Below, one piece after another: positions 23,858 through 36,051 of a stretch of 64,000 bases of DNA; positions within the stretch are counted from its first letter, which is position 1, and each line of letters starts with the position of its first letter. The stretch is from assembly GCF_947179165.1 (NCBI RefSeq), contig NC_077237.1, positions 60,991,523 through 61,055,522 of the forward strand, written 5' to 3'. Origin of the DNA: Solanum dulcamara. Its lineage: Eukaryota; Streptophyta; Magnoliopsida; Solanales; Solanaceae. The notes under the pieces were generated by a model. That model searched no databases. It was not told the origin of the DNA and saw nothing but the letters and a program-made list of their open reading frames with translations. Made by a program: the position numbers and the translations under genes.

Positions 23858-25561
23858 TTGATGAAGAAAGTGAAGGAGATGCCAACTTTGCGAATGAGTT
23901 TGCCACAAACAAAGCACCCCAGAAATAGTTGTAGCCAGAGCAATTCTCTTACCCTGGAGGTAGGGAATGTGGTGTTTCAAATCACCAAGCCTATGCAACA
24001 TCTTCTACAAAGAAAGGCTTATTTGGAGTCAAGGCAGTTGAAGATGCAAACAAGCACTTGTGCAATTTCATAGAAGTGTGTCTTTCTTTCGAGATACATA
24101 ATATTAGTTAAGAGTCAATTCATCTACGACTATTCCCATTTTCAGTCACTGATGAAGACACACATGGCTTGAAGAGTTATCCCAAGGGTCAATCACTACT
24201 TGAGATTAGCAAAATAGAGTTTTCCTCGAAAGATTTTTCCCATCCTCATAAAAACTGAAACTGAGGGATGAGATTAATAATTTTGAGAAAATGCTAGGGG
24301 GAAGCTATACATAAAGTATGACTAAGGTTAAATAAGAAAGTGACCGAGTGCTTAAATCATAATTTATCTGAACCAAGTGCTACTTAAAATTTTCTATCGC
24401 TCATTGGATGAAGTCAACCAAGCAATAGTAAATAACTTGGCAGGAGATTCAATGATGAATCTTACTTACCTCAAGTATCTTCTCCCTTGAATTAAATGGC
24501 CAAGATTAATATTGCATGGCAAACCCGAGATAGAGTGAAACCGAGTGGTGGATAAATATCTACATCAATGGTAACTAATGAAATGAGGAAAGGACGAAGA
24601 TCTTGATGAACAAATATCAAATATGATGACAAGAATTGGCCTCCTAGCAAATAATGTGATGAGTGTCAGAATGAATAATGTGAATGGCATTGGGGAAGAC
24701 ACTTCAACTTTGAGAGATGAAGAAGCAACTTATGCCACCTTTGATAAATATGTGAGGTTCTTGGTAAACAAAGGATTGGGTTCTCACTCGGGGTACCAAG
24801 TGACTAAGCAAGGTCATTGGTTTCCTAGGGATGAGAATCTAGATTGCAAAGATCATGAAGGTCAATAGAGAGACCGTGATAGACAATGGTGCGAGTAAGA
24901 CTGAGTTAGAGGTAATGATTGGTACAACCATCAGAATTCAAATCCCTATGTACCACCACAAAATTCTTATTCTCCCCATGGACAAGCTAGCATGAGTGAC
25001 CCAGCCTGCTCTAAAATTGAAGAGATGCTTAATCATTTCCTTAATAGAGTTGAGTCCACGGATAATAGATTCAAGGATCTCAAAGGTAACGTATCAAATT
25101 TGACTCAAATTGTTATCTCTCACTCTGCTTCAATCAAGTATTTAGAGACTCAAATGAACCACTTGTCGACTCAAATAGATCTAAGATCCAAGGGCACACT
25201 CCCAAGTGATACTATTCCAAACTCTAAGAATGATCACCATTGTATGGAAATAGTCAAAATGAGTGGTAGGGTTCTTAAAGAGGCTAAGGGTTCACCAAGA
25301 GAAGCAGTTGACAAAGAAGGAAATGAGGTGGTGAAACCAAATACGCCAATCCATAGTGGGTGTGATAAGGAAGTGGCTAATGAGGGAAAGTTGTGTGTGG
25401 ATGAAGAACAGAGGGATGACCCTCCTACAACATTCATTCATGGTGAAGGGAAAATTGGGAATAAAGCTATTAAGAGCAATGAGCCTAAGTTTCCCCCTTC
25501 ATACTGTCAAAGAGTGATTAAGAATAAGGAAGACGAGCACTTCCAAATATTTGTAGATTAG
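23858..25561 (+). pseudogene. Athila-type gag, copy B, broken
   Basis: Collinear with copy A. An N-terminal piece lies at 23858-24073; the centre (24200-24600) is shifted and has stops; then two good open stretches follow: 24623-24868 (NNVMSVRMNNV...LGSHSGYQ) and 24992-25561 (189 residues). The latter begins SDPACSKIEEMLNHFL, has a coiled-coil-like KDLKGNVSNLTQIV ... LETQMNHLSTQIDLRSKGTL, and ends PPSYCQRVIKNKEDEHFQIF, which leads towards protease in Athila polyproteins. I see no CCHC zinc knuckle. The product would be the capsid precursor. Confidence 0.8.
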
Positions 25562-25669
25562 CTGAGCAAGTTATCTGTAAATATCTCTTTGATTGATGAT
25601 TTATTACAAATATCAAGGTATTCAAAGTTCATGAAAGAGTTGTTGTAAAAGAAAAGAGTGGTAAATGTG

Positions 25670-26190
25670 AGATATGTTAAAGTATCTCAATTATGTAATG
25701 ATGTACTACATTCACCACAAAGAAAGAAGATGCAGGAGCTTTCACTAATCTGTGCACTATCGGGGTGTACAAGTTTCATAAGGCCTTGTGTGATTTAAGG
25801 AAAAGCATCAATTTGATTCCATTAATAATATTCAAGAAGTTGGGTCTTGGTAATCCCAAAGCTACTCCAATGAGGCTATTGATTGTGGATCATTCTATCA
25901 AAAGACCGGTAGGTATCCTATTTGACATACTAGTCAAAGAAGAGAAGTTTATTTTACCTATTGATTTTGTGGTGTTAAATTATGAAATGGATGTAGAGGT
26001 GCCTATCATCTTAGGCCTTCCATTCCTTGCTATGGGAAGAGCATTAGTAGATGTGGATCTAGGAGAACTTCAATTCTGTGTTGGTGATGAATATGTCAAA
26101 TTCAAGGTCGGTATACCTACAAAGACTCTAGATGAATGTAGAGTGGTATTAGTGAATGATTCTATGAATGAGCAGGTAGAAAATCCATAA
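25670..26190 (+). pseudogene. Athila-type aspartic protease
   Basis: The frame open at 25765-26190, with an upstream piece in another frame at 25670-25765, carries the retropepsin pattern of this group: KALCDLRKSINLIPLIIFKK, KRPVGILFDILVK, and VEVPIILGLPFLAMGRALVD (about 25999-26058). The protease would cut the Gag-Pol precursor. In relatives I recall, the catalytic loop is CDLG(A/S)SINL; here Gly is replaced by Arg (DLRKS), which should abolish activity. It follows gag as expected, but no RT follows: the next 520 bases are non-coding, then the Tekay insertion begins. Confidence 0.8.
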
Positions 26191-26712
26191 AAAAAGAAAA
26201 TAACAGCTGACATCGGGTGATTGTCAGACATGCATAACATCGGCCAGATCTTACATGCTTCCATTCAACCACTGATTCTCTCTAGATTACTGGAAACAAA
26301 TTTGGGAACTGCGTTTGACCGATGAAATATCGGATAAAAATTATATAGCACAAATTAAAGCACTGGTGCAAGTCAGTGCACTGGCACAAACATAGTTTTA
26401 TGTGTTCCAAGTGGCATTTTACCAACTACGTCTGGCATCTTGTCAACCTTACACAAGCGGGAAAGTAAGAGAGGTTTAATTTTGACTCTTGAAGAACTAC
26501 AAGACCAAATTTGACCAACTCCTTTTCCAAAACCCTTAAACTCAAAACCCTTCATATTCATCTTCTTCCTTATTCTCTTTCTCTCAACTCCATTTCCTCC
26601 CTTTAAAATCTCTCAACCCTTGTATCAACCACTCACCCCCCCCAATCTCATCTACTAAATAGATACCTCTTTCCTTTCCCCAGCAAAACCATTCACCCAC
26701 AAATCTAAAAAC
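26191..26712 (+). other. Athila internal sequence left of the Tekay insertion
   Basis: Non-coding. It contains a pyrimidine-rich stretch (26560-26700, with an 8-C run near 26637) and continues at 36052. The expected RT, RNase H and integrase are absent here and on the far side. Confidence 0.45.
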
Positions 26713-28908
26713 TAATTACGACCCGAACTAGGGCCAAGTCGTAACACGACGATCGGGATGCGAGGGACCCCAATCAATCCATCTTCGCATACATCACATA
26801 CATAAGGTAAAGAAACATAGTAATATAAGCAGAACTAAAATCTCAAAAAATGGGTTTAAGGGATATAAATCTCAATAGATGTCCAACCGGACTACAGCAC
26901 ATCAAGTCTAAACATACCACTAGCTTAGTCTTCGATGGGGGCTTAGGAAAAGCTCCTACATTACTCAAAACAATAGAAGTAAGTCAATGAAACAATGTGA
27001 AAATAAAGTCATGTCCTCAATGATATGAGGACTCACCAACTTTTTGGAGAAAACTAAGCACTCTAGCCACGAATTGGATGATCCACGTCCGTCCCTATAT
27101 TATGAGAAAATGTAAGAAGGTACTAAGTATGTGACATATGCATAAAAAAGTAAAGAAACATAGGCCATATGCCATAAGATGCATGACCAATCATAATGAA
27201 CATGAGTAAGGCTTAAAATCATTTAAAAACATATAAAAACTCATGGTCAATGCATATCATAAAACTCATAACTTGACAATTGACTTGTGTGGAATAAGAC
27301 CTTTAACTGACATCTTAAGACCATGCTAGCTATAACATGGAAGCCGATCTAACCCTCATTGAGAAGGGGAAGGCTACCTTGCTAGGCCATACTCCGTCAT
27401 GGTACTTAAATTAACTCAATTATGTTATATGTAGATCCACTATCTAGGCCATGAAGGCAATCCTATACAGGCAACGTGGTTTGGGACATTAGGTTGCTAT
27501 TAGGATTTTCTTGGGTAACTAACTGCGTTACCGAACTGAACCCCACCTAGAATCCCACTCGGTGCTTAGTCAGTACCCCAATGGCACTTATTTAAACATG
27601 ATCATAAACATTATAGGTAAATATAGTAACTACCTATCAATCCATTTTTACAAAACATATTAGGAGTAACTCATTAACTTTAGTGATTCATATGAATCCA
27701 TAACTTCGGTGAGAATTTATCTTTATCACCATCTTTAAATATGATTGTGTGAGAATTGTACTTATCACACCATAATAACTTTATTTATCATAACTTGATC
27801 ATCATCATAAATTTATCATTAAATCATAATCTCAACTTTAAATTATAGAACTTTTCTTGAAAATCATTAAACTCATAATCAACTCATGAAAATCATCTTT
27901 AACTTCATAATCATAACTTGAAAATAGCTTTATGCATGGGAATCCATAATTCAACTTAAAATCATGCAATTCATGTATAAACATGCTTAGAATAATCATC
28001 GATAACAATTCAAAATGAATTGAAATAGCCCAATGCAATTCATCAAAATTAGGGTTCATAAACTACTGAAAATTGAAGGACACATTGAGAAAACTTTGGG
28101 ATTACATGGGTTAAAGGAACCCATATAACAATCTCCACATAGCTTAGTTGCAATTGCTCAAAATTTAAGAAGGAACCTTCGCAAAATCTGAAACCTTAGA
28201 TTGAAACTTGGAGAAGAATCCTTGATAAAATTATGTTCTTGCCTTAGAGAATTTTAAAAAGTGATTTAGAATGAGAGAATTTCAAAAGATTAGGTAGATA
28301 TTGGTTTGATCATAATTGTGTCTATGGTTCATTGAACTGTACTTGGGAAATGACACAAATACCTTTCATTAAAACTTTGAATCTGACCCTAGGCAACACT
28401 ATGACTCATCCTCAAGTCTATGATTCATAGACTTGAGTCGTAGTGCAAGTCCCTGAGAACACCTGGAAATTAGGCCTCAGGAGCTTCCTTACGAGTCAAG
28501 TTTATAACTCATCATCTCCTCTATGTGTCATAAACTGACTCTTCCAGTAGGTCTTAGAAAAGACCTAAAAAAATAGGCCTCTGAAGTTTGCAGATAAATC
28601 ATTTCTACAACTTATCTTTAGGTCTATGATTCGTAATGTGTATTCGTCTTGCAGGTCTCGAAACCTACAGACTTGATGGTATCTGATCTTTGAAAAAGAG
28701 TATTGTCAACAAGATGATGAATCGTCTTATTGATTCATAGAACCTCCTTCAGAGACTTGTCTTGAAATAGTCCAAGGACAACCTCTATGACTCATTTCTA
28801 TGAGTTGTAGGACCCTCTACAAATTATAGAATAGGTCGTAGACCTGAAATGTATTCTCTTTCTTGAGATTTCTCCTTCATTCTAATTTTTTGACTTTTAG
28901 GTCTTACA
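26713..28908 (-). mobile_element. 3' LTR of the Tekay-type element
   Basis: The right end 'ggtcttaca' is TGTAAGACC on the minus strand; the left end ('taattacgacccgaac') is a mutated TGTCACGACCC. It is collinear with 33856-36051, sharing for example 'aatagatgtccaaccggact' at 26876 and 34016. The minus frame at 27838-28059 is chance. Confidence 0.88.
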
Positions 28909-28923
28909 ATATCTCCCCCTTGG
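28909..28923 (-). other. Polypurine tract of the Tekay-type element
   Basis: Minus strand CCAAGGGGGAGATAT directly precedes the 3' LTR start TGTAAGACC. This is the usual RNase H-resistant primer for plus-strand synthesis, and it is well preserved. Confidence 0.8.
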
Positions 28924-29185
28924 AAACATTCATCCTCGAACGAATTAACTTATCATAGGAATGACACGGAAAGAAGACTAGCAATCCAACATGATAATAA
29001 TGACACCTTAAAATGCATAGAACAAGAAAACTTCAACTCATATAAAACATGACTTTAAAATCAACTTACATGAACATGCATGCATATGAATGACATAGGA
29101 GAAACTAAATACGTAAGAGTTCAATTAACTTGAATAAGAACAACTTACTACTTTAGGCTTGATCAGAGGTAAAGAAGTACGGGTA

Positions 29186-30525
29186 TCATTTCATCATATC
29201 CACCTCCGCTTCCCAAGTAGCACTTTCTACTTGTTGCCGTTCTAAGATTTCCACCGTAACCTCCTCATAAATTAAGTTCTCTTCTACATTCACATGTTCC
29301 AATGGGATAATGGAATTTGGATCACCCTCAAACTTCCTCAACATAGTTACATAATACACCGAGTGAACCATTGCTAATTTAAAAGGCAAATCTAACTCAT
29401 AAGCCACCTTCCCAACACATCTTGATATCTTATAAGGCCCAACATATCTAGGAATTAGTTTCCATTTCTTTTCAAAACGCATTACTCCCTTCATGATTAA
29501 AACCTTCAAATAGAACCAACCAGCCACCTCAAATTTAAGTTCTCTATTCCTAACATCGGAATAGAACTTTTGACTACTTTGAGTTGTCTACAACCTCTCC
29601 CAGCCTCACCTTCTCCATAGCATCTATTACAAAAATGGGACCAATCAAGGTCATCTTACCTACTTCAAACCATACCCCGGGGATATACATCTTCTCCCAT
29701 ATAATGCTTTAAAATGAGCCATTTGGATGCTAGAGTGATAACTATTATTATAGGCAAACTCAATCAATGGCAAATGTTCATCCCAACTTCCTTTAAAATC
29801 ACTCACATATTCCCTCAACATATCCTCTAAAGTTTGGAATGTTCTTTCAGCTTGACCATCGGTTTGAGGATGGAAATCGGTACTTAACTTAACCTTTATA
29901 CCTAGCCCCTTTTGAAATGACTTCCAAAAGTGTGAAGTGAATTATGTACCTCGATCCGATATGATGGACAAAGAAACACCATGAAGTCTTAGAACTCATG
30001 AACATATAGCTTAGCATAGTTGTTGGCACCATAAGAAGTCTTAATCGGTAGAAAATGAGCCGACTTAGTCATTCAATTTACAACAACCTAAATGGAATCA
30101 TATTTCTTCTTGGTATGACGCAAACCCATTACAAAGTTCATATTCACATCTTCCCACTTCCAAGTAGGAATTTAAATATCTTGGGTTAGACCTCTTGGTC
30201 TTTGATGCTTAACTTAACTTGTTGGAAATTCGGACTCCACTACGTCCTTCTTCATGCCATTCTACCATTACACTTCCCTCAAATCACGATACATCTTGTT
30301 GGAACCCAGATGGATCGAATATTGAGAACTATGGGCCTCATTCAATATCAACTCTCTTAACCCATCAAAATTAGGTACACATAATTGGCCTTGATACTGA
30401 AGCACACCATCTCTCCCTTGGGAGAAAGCCTCTATAGCTTTTTCGGCAACCAATTTCTTTAACTCGACCAATACTGGATCATGGTCTTGTTTGGCCTTAA
30501 CATCTGCTACAAGAGACGATTTCAA
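29186..30525 (-). pseudogene. Integrase and chromodomain of the Tekay-type element, broken
   Basis: From right to left: HSSQYSIHLGSNKMYRDLRE (end of the 30268-30525 open stretch) is the zinc-binding N-terminus. The catalytic core (about 29550-30265) is crossed by many stops. The C-terminus at 29186-29527 is open: MKGVMRFEKKWKLIPRYVGP, VGKVAYELDLPFKLAMVHSV, then EEVTVEILERQQVESATWEA. The 'GPY.I..RVG.VAYEL.LP' block and a terminal chromodomain mark a chromovirus. The chromodomain has lost about 18 residues between ERQ and QVESATWEA, where relatives have the 'RRLRNKE..SVKVLWRN' core. Integrase would insert the DNA copy. Confidence 0.8.
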
Positions 30526-31980
30526 ACCATTATGAACAAGAATACCTTATCATCGGAGTTGACCAACCGTACACCTAAATTTGCCAACATATGAATATTC
30601 TTAACCAATTCTTTCTTACCTTCCTCAATATATGGACCACTACTCATAAACAATCTACTTAGTGCATCGGAAACCACATTAGCTTTGTCCAAATGGTATA
30701 ACACACTTATGTCATAGTCCTTCAATAATTCAAGACATATCTTTTGCCAAAGGTTCAATTCCTTTCTTTTAAACACATATTGTAAATTCTTCTGGTCAGT
30801 GAACACATCCATATGGACACCATAGAGATAGTGTCTCCAAATCTTCAAAGCAAACACAACTGAGCGCTCAAGATCATAGGTTGGATTTTTGTTCATGCAC
30901 CTTAAGTTTCCTAGAAGAATAGGCTATCACCTTACCAAGTTGCATCAAAACACAACCAATACCAACACTCAAAGCATCATAATATACAACAAAACCATCG
31001 GACCCTTCTGGTAAGGTCAAGATAGGAGCGGTAGTGAGACGGTCTTTCAACTCTTGAAAACTCTTCTCACAAGCTTTCGACCACTGAAACTTCACTTTCA
31101 TTTGAGTAAACTTAGTCAAAGGTGATGAGATCAATGAAAACCCTTCTACAAATCTCTTATAGTATCTGGCTAGGCCCAAGAAACTTCTAATATTTAAAGG
31201 GGACAATAGTCTAAGCCAATTCTTCACTGCCTCGGTTTTCTTAGGATCAACCATAATCCCTTCACCTGACATAATGTGACCAACAAAAGCTACATCCCTT
31301 AGCGAAAACTCATATTTATTGATCTTCGTAAATAATTGTTTGTCCCTTAGAGTTTGCAACACAATCCTCAAGTGATTAGCATTTTCTTCCTCATTCCAAG
31401 AGTAGACCAAAATATCATCAATAAACACAATTACAAATATGTCCAAATATTATTTTAACACCCTATTCATTAAATACATGAACTCCGCGGGGCATTAGTT
31501 AAACTAAACGACAAAACTAGGAACTCATAATGGCCATACCTTATTTGAAATGCCATTTTGGGAATATCACTCTCCCTCACCCTTAATTGGTGATAACAAT
31601 AATGAAAATCATCTTAGAGAAGTAACTTTCCCCTTGTAATAGGTCAAACAAATAATCTATCCTCCAAATTGGATATTTATTCTTGATGGTTACTTTGTTC
31701 AAGTACCGGTAGTCAATGAACATATGTAGTGAACCATCCTTCTATCTAAAAAACAAAATAGGAGCACCCATGGGGATATACCTGGTCTAATAAAACCCTT
31801 TTCTAACAAGTTTTTCAATTGATCCTTTAACTCTTTTAACTCCTTCGGAGCCATTCGGTAAGGAGGAATAAAAATGGGTTGAGTACCCAAAAAAAGGTCT
31901 ATACCAAAATCAATCTCCCTTTCGAGAGGGACACAGGGTAGATCATCGGGAAACACATCCAAAAACTCATTAATAATGGG
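30522..31980 (-). pseudogene. Reverse transcriptase and RNase H of the Tekay-type element, broken
   Basis: RT enters at about 31980 ([19 protein letters not shown] ... [14 protein letters not shown]), is scrambled between 31760 and 31450, and is open again at 30874-31446: [20 protein letters not shown] holds the intact catalytic Asp pair, then [16 protein letters not shown] and [17 protein letters not shown]. RNase H starts [19 protein letters not shown] with its first Asp kept, and after a shift continues at 30522-30896 with [20 protein letters not shown] and [26 protein letters not shown]. The order RT-RH-INT is that of Ty3/gypsy. At least three breaks prevent expression. Confidence 0.88.
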
Positions 31981-32495
31981 GACCGACTCTAGAGTAGGGG
32001 TTTCGGAATTTTTATCCTTAACCCTCACAAGATGATAGAAAAAACCCTTGGAAATCATTCTTCGAGCTTTAAGGCATGAAATGAATTGACCTTTAAACAC
32101 GGAATTACTACCCTTCCATTCTAGGATCGGCTCATTTGGAAATTGGAACTTAACCACTTGGGTTCTACAATCAATGGAAGAATAACATGCATATAGCCAA
32201 TCCATACTAAGGATAACATCAAAAGCGGTCATCTCCAGATCAAATAGATCATATAGAGTAACTTTATTAAAAACCAAAATCATACAACTTCTATAGACTC
32301 TTTTAGTCGCAACTGACTCACCTATGGGAGTATAAATAGAGAAAAGCTCTAGCAAAATTTTGGGGCTAACATCAAATCTCATGGCCATATAAGGGAAAAC
32401 AAATGACAAATTTGCACCTGGATCAAGTAAGGCATAAACATCATAGTGAAAGACCCGTAATATATAGGTAATAATATCGGGAGTCTCCTCCACCT
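31981..32495 (-). pseudogene. Aspartic protease of the Tekay-type element
   Basis: The 264-residue frame at 31699-32493 covers protease and the RT entry. Protease: [20 protein letters not shown] has the DPGA form of the catalytic loop used by this lineage, then [13 protein letters not shown], and [20 protein letters not shown] as the flap-distal 'DVILGMDWL' motif. It continues without a stop into [16 protein letters not shown] at the RT start. A stop separates it from gag at about 32496. Confidence 0.82.
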
Positions 32496-33606
32496 GTTAT
32501 CTACCATGAAGAGCATAGAATCGATTGTTGCGTTAACCACCCTTTGGTTGGACTTGAGAACCTTGTGCAACTTGGCCTCTATGAGCAACTTGGCCTTGAG
32601 GACAACCATGTTTGACCTTACATTCCTTAGCATGATGACCTGGCTTAACACATCAGTAGCACACATTCAAACCCATCAAACTCTCACCCTTGTGGTTCTT
32701 GCCATACTTCTTGCATGCGGGAGTAACTTGGTTTATAGAAGCACCTTCTTGAGGGTTAGGGTTGGGTACCCTATCATTTTCAAACCTTGGATTACTGCCA
32801 TTTGAAGATCCTTGACTAGAATGCCATTGATGAAAATGAAGAAGTCCACCATCTCCAAACTTAGCATTACAGAAATCACCACCATCAGTCTTGGCCTCTT
32901 GGACTACCTAGTTTTCTCCTTTAGTTTCTCGCTTTTTGTTTGCTCTGCATAGGTCATAAGTCTATAGATGTCCATCTTCCAAATCAGCATAGCCATCTTA
33001 CACTTCTTTGAAACCATATCCAATACACCTAACACAAACTTCCTCGTATAAGCCCTTGAGTCGGCAATAATGAATGGAGCATATCTTGAAAATTGAGTAA
33101 ACTTGAGGGCATACTCCCTCACACTCATACCCCCTTATTTAAGGTTTATGAACTATTGTACTTTTCCATCCCATAACTCTAATGGGGAAAGCGATCAAGA
33201 AACATCCCCTTTGAACTCATCCCAAGTCACAGGATCCGCCTCTCTAGGCCTTATTTTTCCTTTGATCATACCAAATATGAGCAACACCCTTAAATTGATA
33301 CTTGGCCAACTCCACCCTCTCAAACAAGCTAACCCCCATGATATCCACAATCTTGTGAATGGTATCAATAAACTCTTATCGATCACCTTCCACCTTAGAA
33401 CCCCAAAACTCAGGAGAATTCATCCTCATGAAATCACGAACTATTGTTGTCTTCGTACCCATATTTGGGTTCATGGGAGCAACCACTTCACGGTTAACTT
33501 AGGTTGTAATGGCTTGTACAAGTACTTAAAAGGTTGCTCGGAACTCAGTATTGGAGAATTGATCGTTCAAAGGATCATTCAGAGATTGTTGTTCCTCTTC
33601 AACCAT
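32496..33606 (-). pseudogene. Gag of the Tekay-type element, broken
   Basis: ATG at 33604-33606 (minus) is a plausible start, VEEEQQSLNDPL. After a stop come VVAPMNPNMG, VRDFMRMNSPEFWGSKVEGD, VSLFERVELAKYQFKGVAHI (the capsid core), then MSVREYALKFTQFSRYAPFI at 32904-33128. The nucleocapsid segment keeps most of a double knuckle: CKKYGKNHKGE, then CY-stop-CVKPGHHAKEC (about 32630-32690). Stops and shifts break it in at least five places. The plus-strand frames in this interval (32506-32805, 33103-33669) are antisense shadows. Confidence 0.82.
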
Positions 33607-33855
33607 ATTCCTTCTAGCGGGGTATCTTCATGGAGACGTATTTTAAAATTTGCAAAGAACAAGTGTTAGAGGGAAAGACTTAGAGACCACTCTACTGCAC
33701 AACATAGATCATAAAAGAAGTGAGACTTTTCTAAAATGTTTTGTAGCCTCCTATTCATGGATGTGCATGCTTCACACCAATGAATAAGACTCTACTTAAC
33801 ACGGCATGTTAGACTCCCTAGTACTCTTCTAAACCTTAAGCTCTAATACCAAGTT
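33607..33855 (-). other. Leader and primer-binding site of the Tekay-type element
   Basis: Minus-strand TGGTATTAGAGC (33840-33851) is the initiator-Met tRNA primer site TGGTATCAGAGC with one change, four bases from the LTR end. The leader that follows has 'gactctacttaacacgg' (from 33788) and 'tgtagcctcctattcatgg' (from 33742) on the plus strand; both recur in the leaders at 46141-46252 and 58441-58620. Confidence 0.8.
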
Positions 33856-36051
33856 TGTCAGGACTCGAACTAAGTCCAAGCCATGACATGACAATCAGGA
33901 TATGAAAGACCCCAACCAAGCTAGCTTAGCGTACATCATATATATAAGGTAAAGAAATATAGTAATATACACGGAAGTAAAAGCTCAAGGGAATGGGTCT
34001 AAAGGATAGAAATCTCAATAGATGTCCAACCGGACTACATCACATCGTGTCTAAACATGCCTCTAGTTTGGGAGTTTAGGAGAAGCTCCTAGCTCACCCG
34101 AAATAATATAAGTAAGTCAATGAAACAATGTGAAAAAAAGGCATGTACTCGATGATATAAGGACTCACCATCTTCTTAGAGAAAACTAAGCACTCTAGCC
34201 ATAAATCGGATGATCGACGTCTGCCCCTATATTATGAGACAATGTAGGCAAAATATGTGTTAGTATATAGAAGTTACTAAGTATGTGCGATATGCATGAA
34301 CAAGTAAAAGAATGTGGCCTATATGCCATGAGATGCATGACCAATCATAATGAATATGAGTAAGCCTTAAAAGCATTTGAGAACATATGAAAATTCATGG
34401 TCAATGCATATCATAAAACTCATAACTTGACATTTTACTTGTGTAGGATAATACCTTTAACTAAAATCTTATGACCAAGCGAGCTATAACATGAAATTTC
34501 ATGTAACCCTCATCAAGAAGGGGGAGGCTACCTTGCAAGGGCATACTCCGTCATAGTACTAAACTCAATTCAACTATGCTATATGTGGATTCACTATCTA
34601 GGTCATGAAGGCAATCCTATGCGGGCAACGTAGATTGGGACTTTAGGTTACTATTAGGATTTCTTTGGGTAACTAACTGCGTTATCAGACCAAACCCCAC
34701 CTAGATTCTTAGTCAATATCCCAACGGAACTTATTGAAACATGATCATAAATATTATAGGGAAAGATAGTAATTACCTATCAAACTATTTTTACAAAACA
34801 TATTAGGAGTAGGTCATTAACTATAGTGATTCACAGGGATCCATAACTTTGGTGAGAATTTTTACTTATCAACATGTTTTAACATAACAGTATGAGAATA
34901 GTACTTATCACACCATAATAAATTTCTTTGATCATAACTTGATCATCATCATAACTTTATCATTAAATCATAATTACAACTTTAAATCATAGAACTTTTC
35001 TTGAAAATCATTAAACTCATAATCAACTCATGAAAATCATCTTTAACTTCATAATCATAACTTGAAAATAGCTTTATGCATGGTCATCCATAATTCAACT
35101 TTAAATCATGCAATTCATGTAGAAATATGTTTAGAATAATCGATAATAATTCAAAGCAAAATTGAAACAGCCCAATGCAATTCATCAAAACTAGGGTTCA
35201 TAAACTATTAAAAATTGAAGGATACTTTGAGAAAACTTTGGGACTCCATGGGTGAAAGGAACTCATGGATCAATCCTCACATACTTCGGTTGCAATTAAT
35301 CAAAATCGAAGAAGGAACCTTGGCAAAATCTAAAATGCTAGCTTGCAAGTTGGAGGAGAATCCTCGAGAGAATTATGTTCTTGCCTTAGAGAATTTTAAA
35401 AAGTGATTGAGAATGAGGGAATTTCAAAGGATTGGGTAGATATAGGTTTGAACTTAGCCATAATTGTGTCTAGGTTTATTGAACCAAACTTGGGAAATGA
35501 CACAAATACTCATCATTAAAACTTTGAATCTGACCCTATGAGGCAACGCATCGACTCATCCTTAAGCCTACGATTGGTAGACTTGAGTCATAGTACAGGT
35601 CCCTAAAAATACCTGGAAATGAGGCCTTAGGAGTTTCCTTACGAGTCAAGTTTATAACTCGTCATCTCCTCTACAAGTCATCAATTGAATCGTTGTTCAA
35701 GTCATACAAAAGACCTAAAAAATAGGTCTCTGAAGTTTGCAAATGAGTCATTTCTATGACTCGAATTTAGGTCTACGAGTTGTAATGTGCATTCATCCTG
35801 CAGGTCTTAAAACTTGCATACTTGATGTTCTCTGATCCTTGAAAACTATTCTTTCTTATGACTCATCCTATCGAGTCGTAGAACCTTCTTCAAATACTTG
35901 TCCTGAACAAGTCCAAGGACCGCTTCTATGACTTATTTGTACTAGTCGTAGGACCTTATACAACTCGTAGAGTAGGTTATAGACCTAAAATGTATTCCCT
36001 TTCTTGAGATCTTCTCCTTCGTTCTAACTTTTTGACTTTTGGGGTCTTACA
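33856..36051 (-). mobile_element. 5' LTR of the Tekay-type element
   Basis: It begins 'tgtcaggactcg' next to the PBS side and ends 'ggggtcttaca' on the plus strand (TGTAAGACCCC on the minus strand). Collinear with 26713-28908. The plus frame at 35215-35406 is chance. Confidence 0.88.

Larger units (their letters stand above)
26713..36051 (-). mobile_element. Full-length but dead Tekay-type chromovirus
   Basis: All parts are present in minus orientation: 3' LTR 26713-28908, PPT 28909-28923, chromodomain to gag from 29186 to 33606, leader and PBS 33607-33855, 5' LTR 33856-36051. The two LTRs are both about 2.2 kb and look roughly 85-90% identical in the stretches I aligned by eye, which suggests an old insertion. 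Flanking bases are aaaac (26708-26712) and aaatc (36052-36056), a possible target-site duplication with one mismatch. It sits within an Athila element. Confidence 0.88.

Noticed and set aside
33103..33669. 188-residue plus-strand frame
   Set aside because: Antisense to the gag of the Tekay-type element, whose minus-strand motifs are clear.
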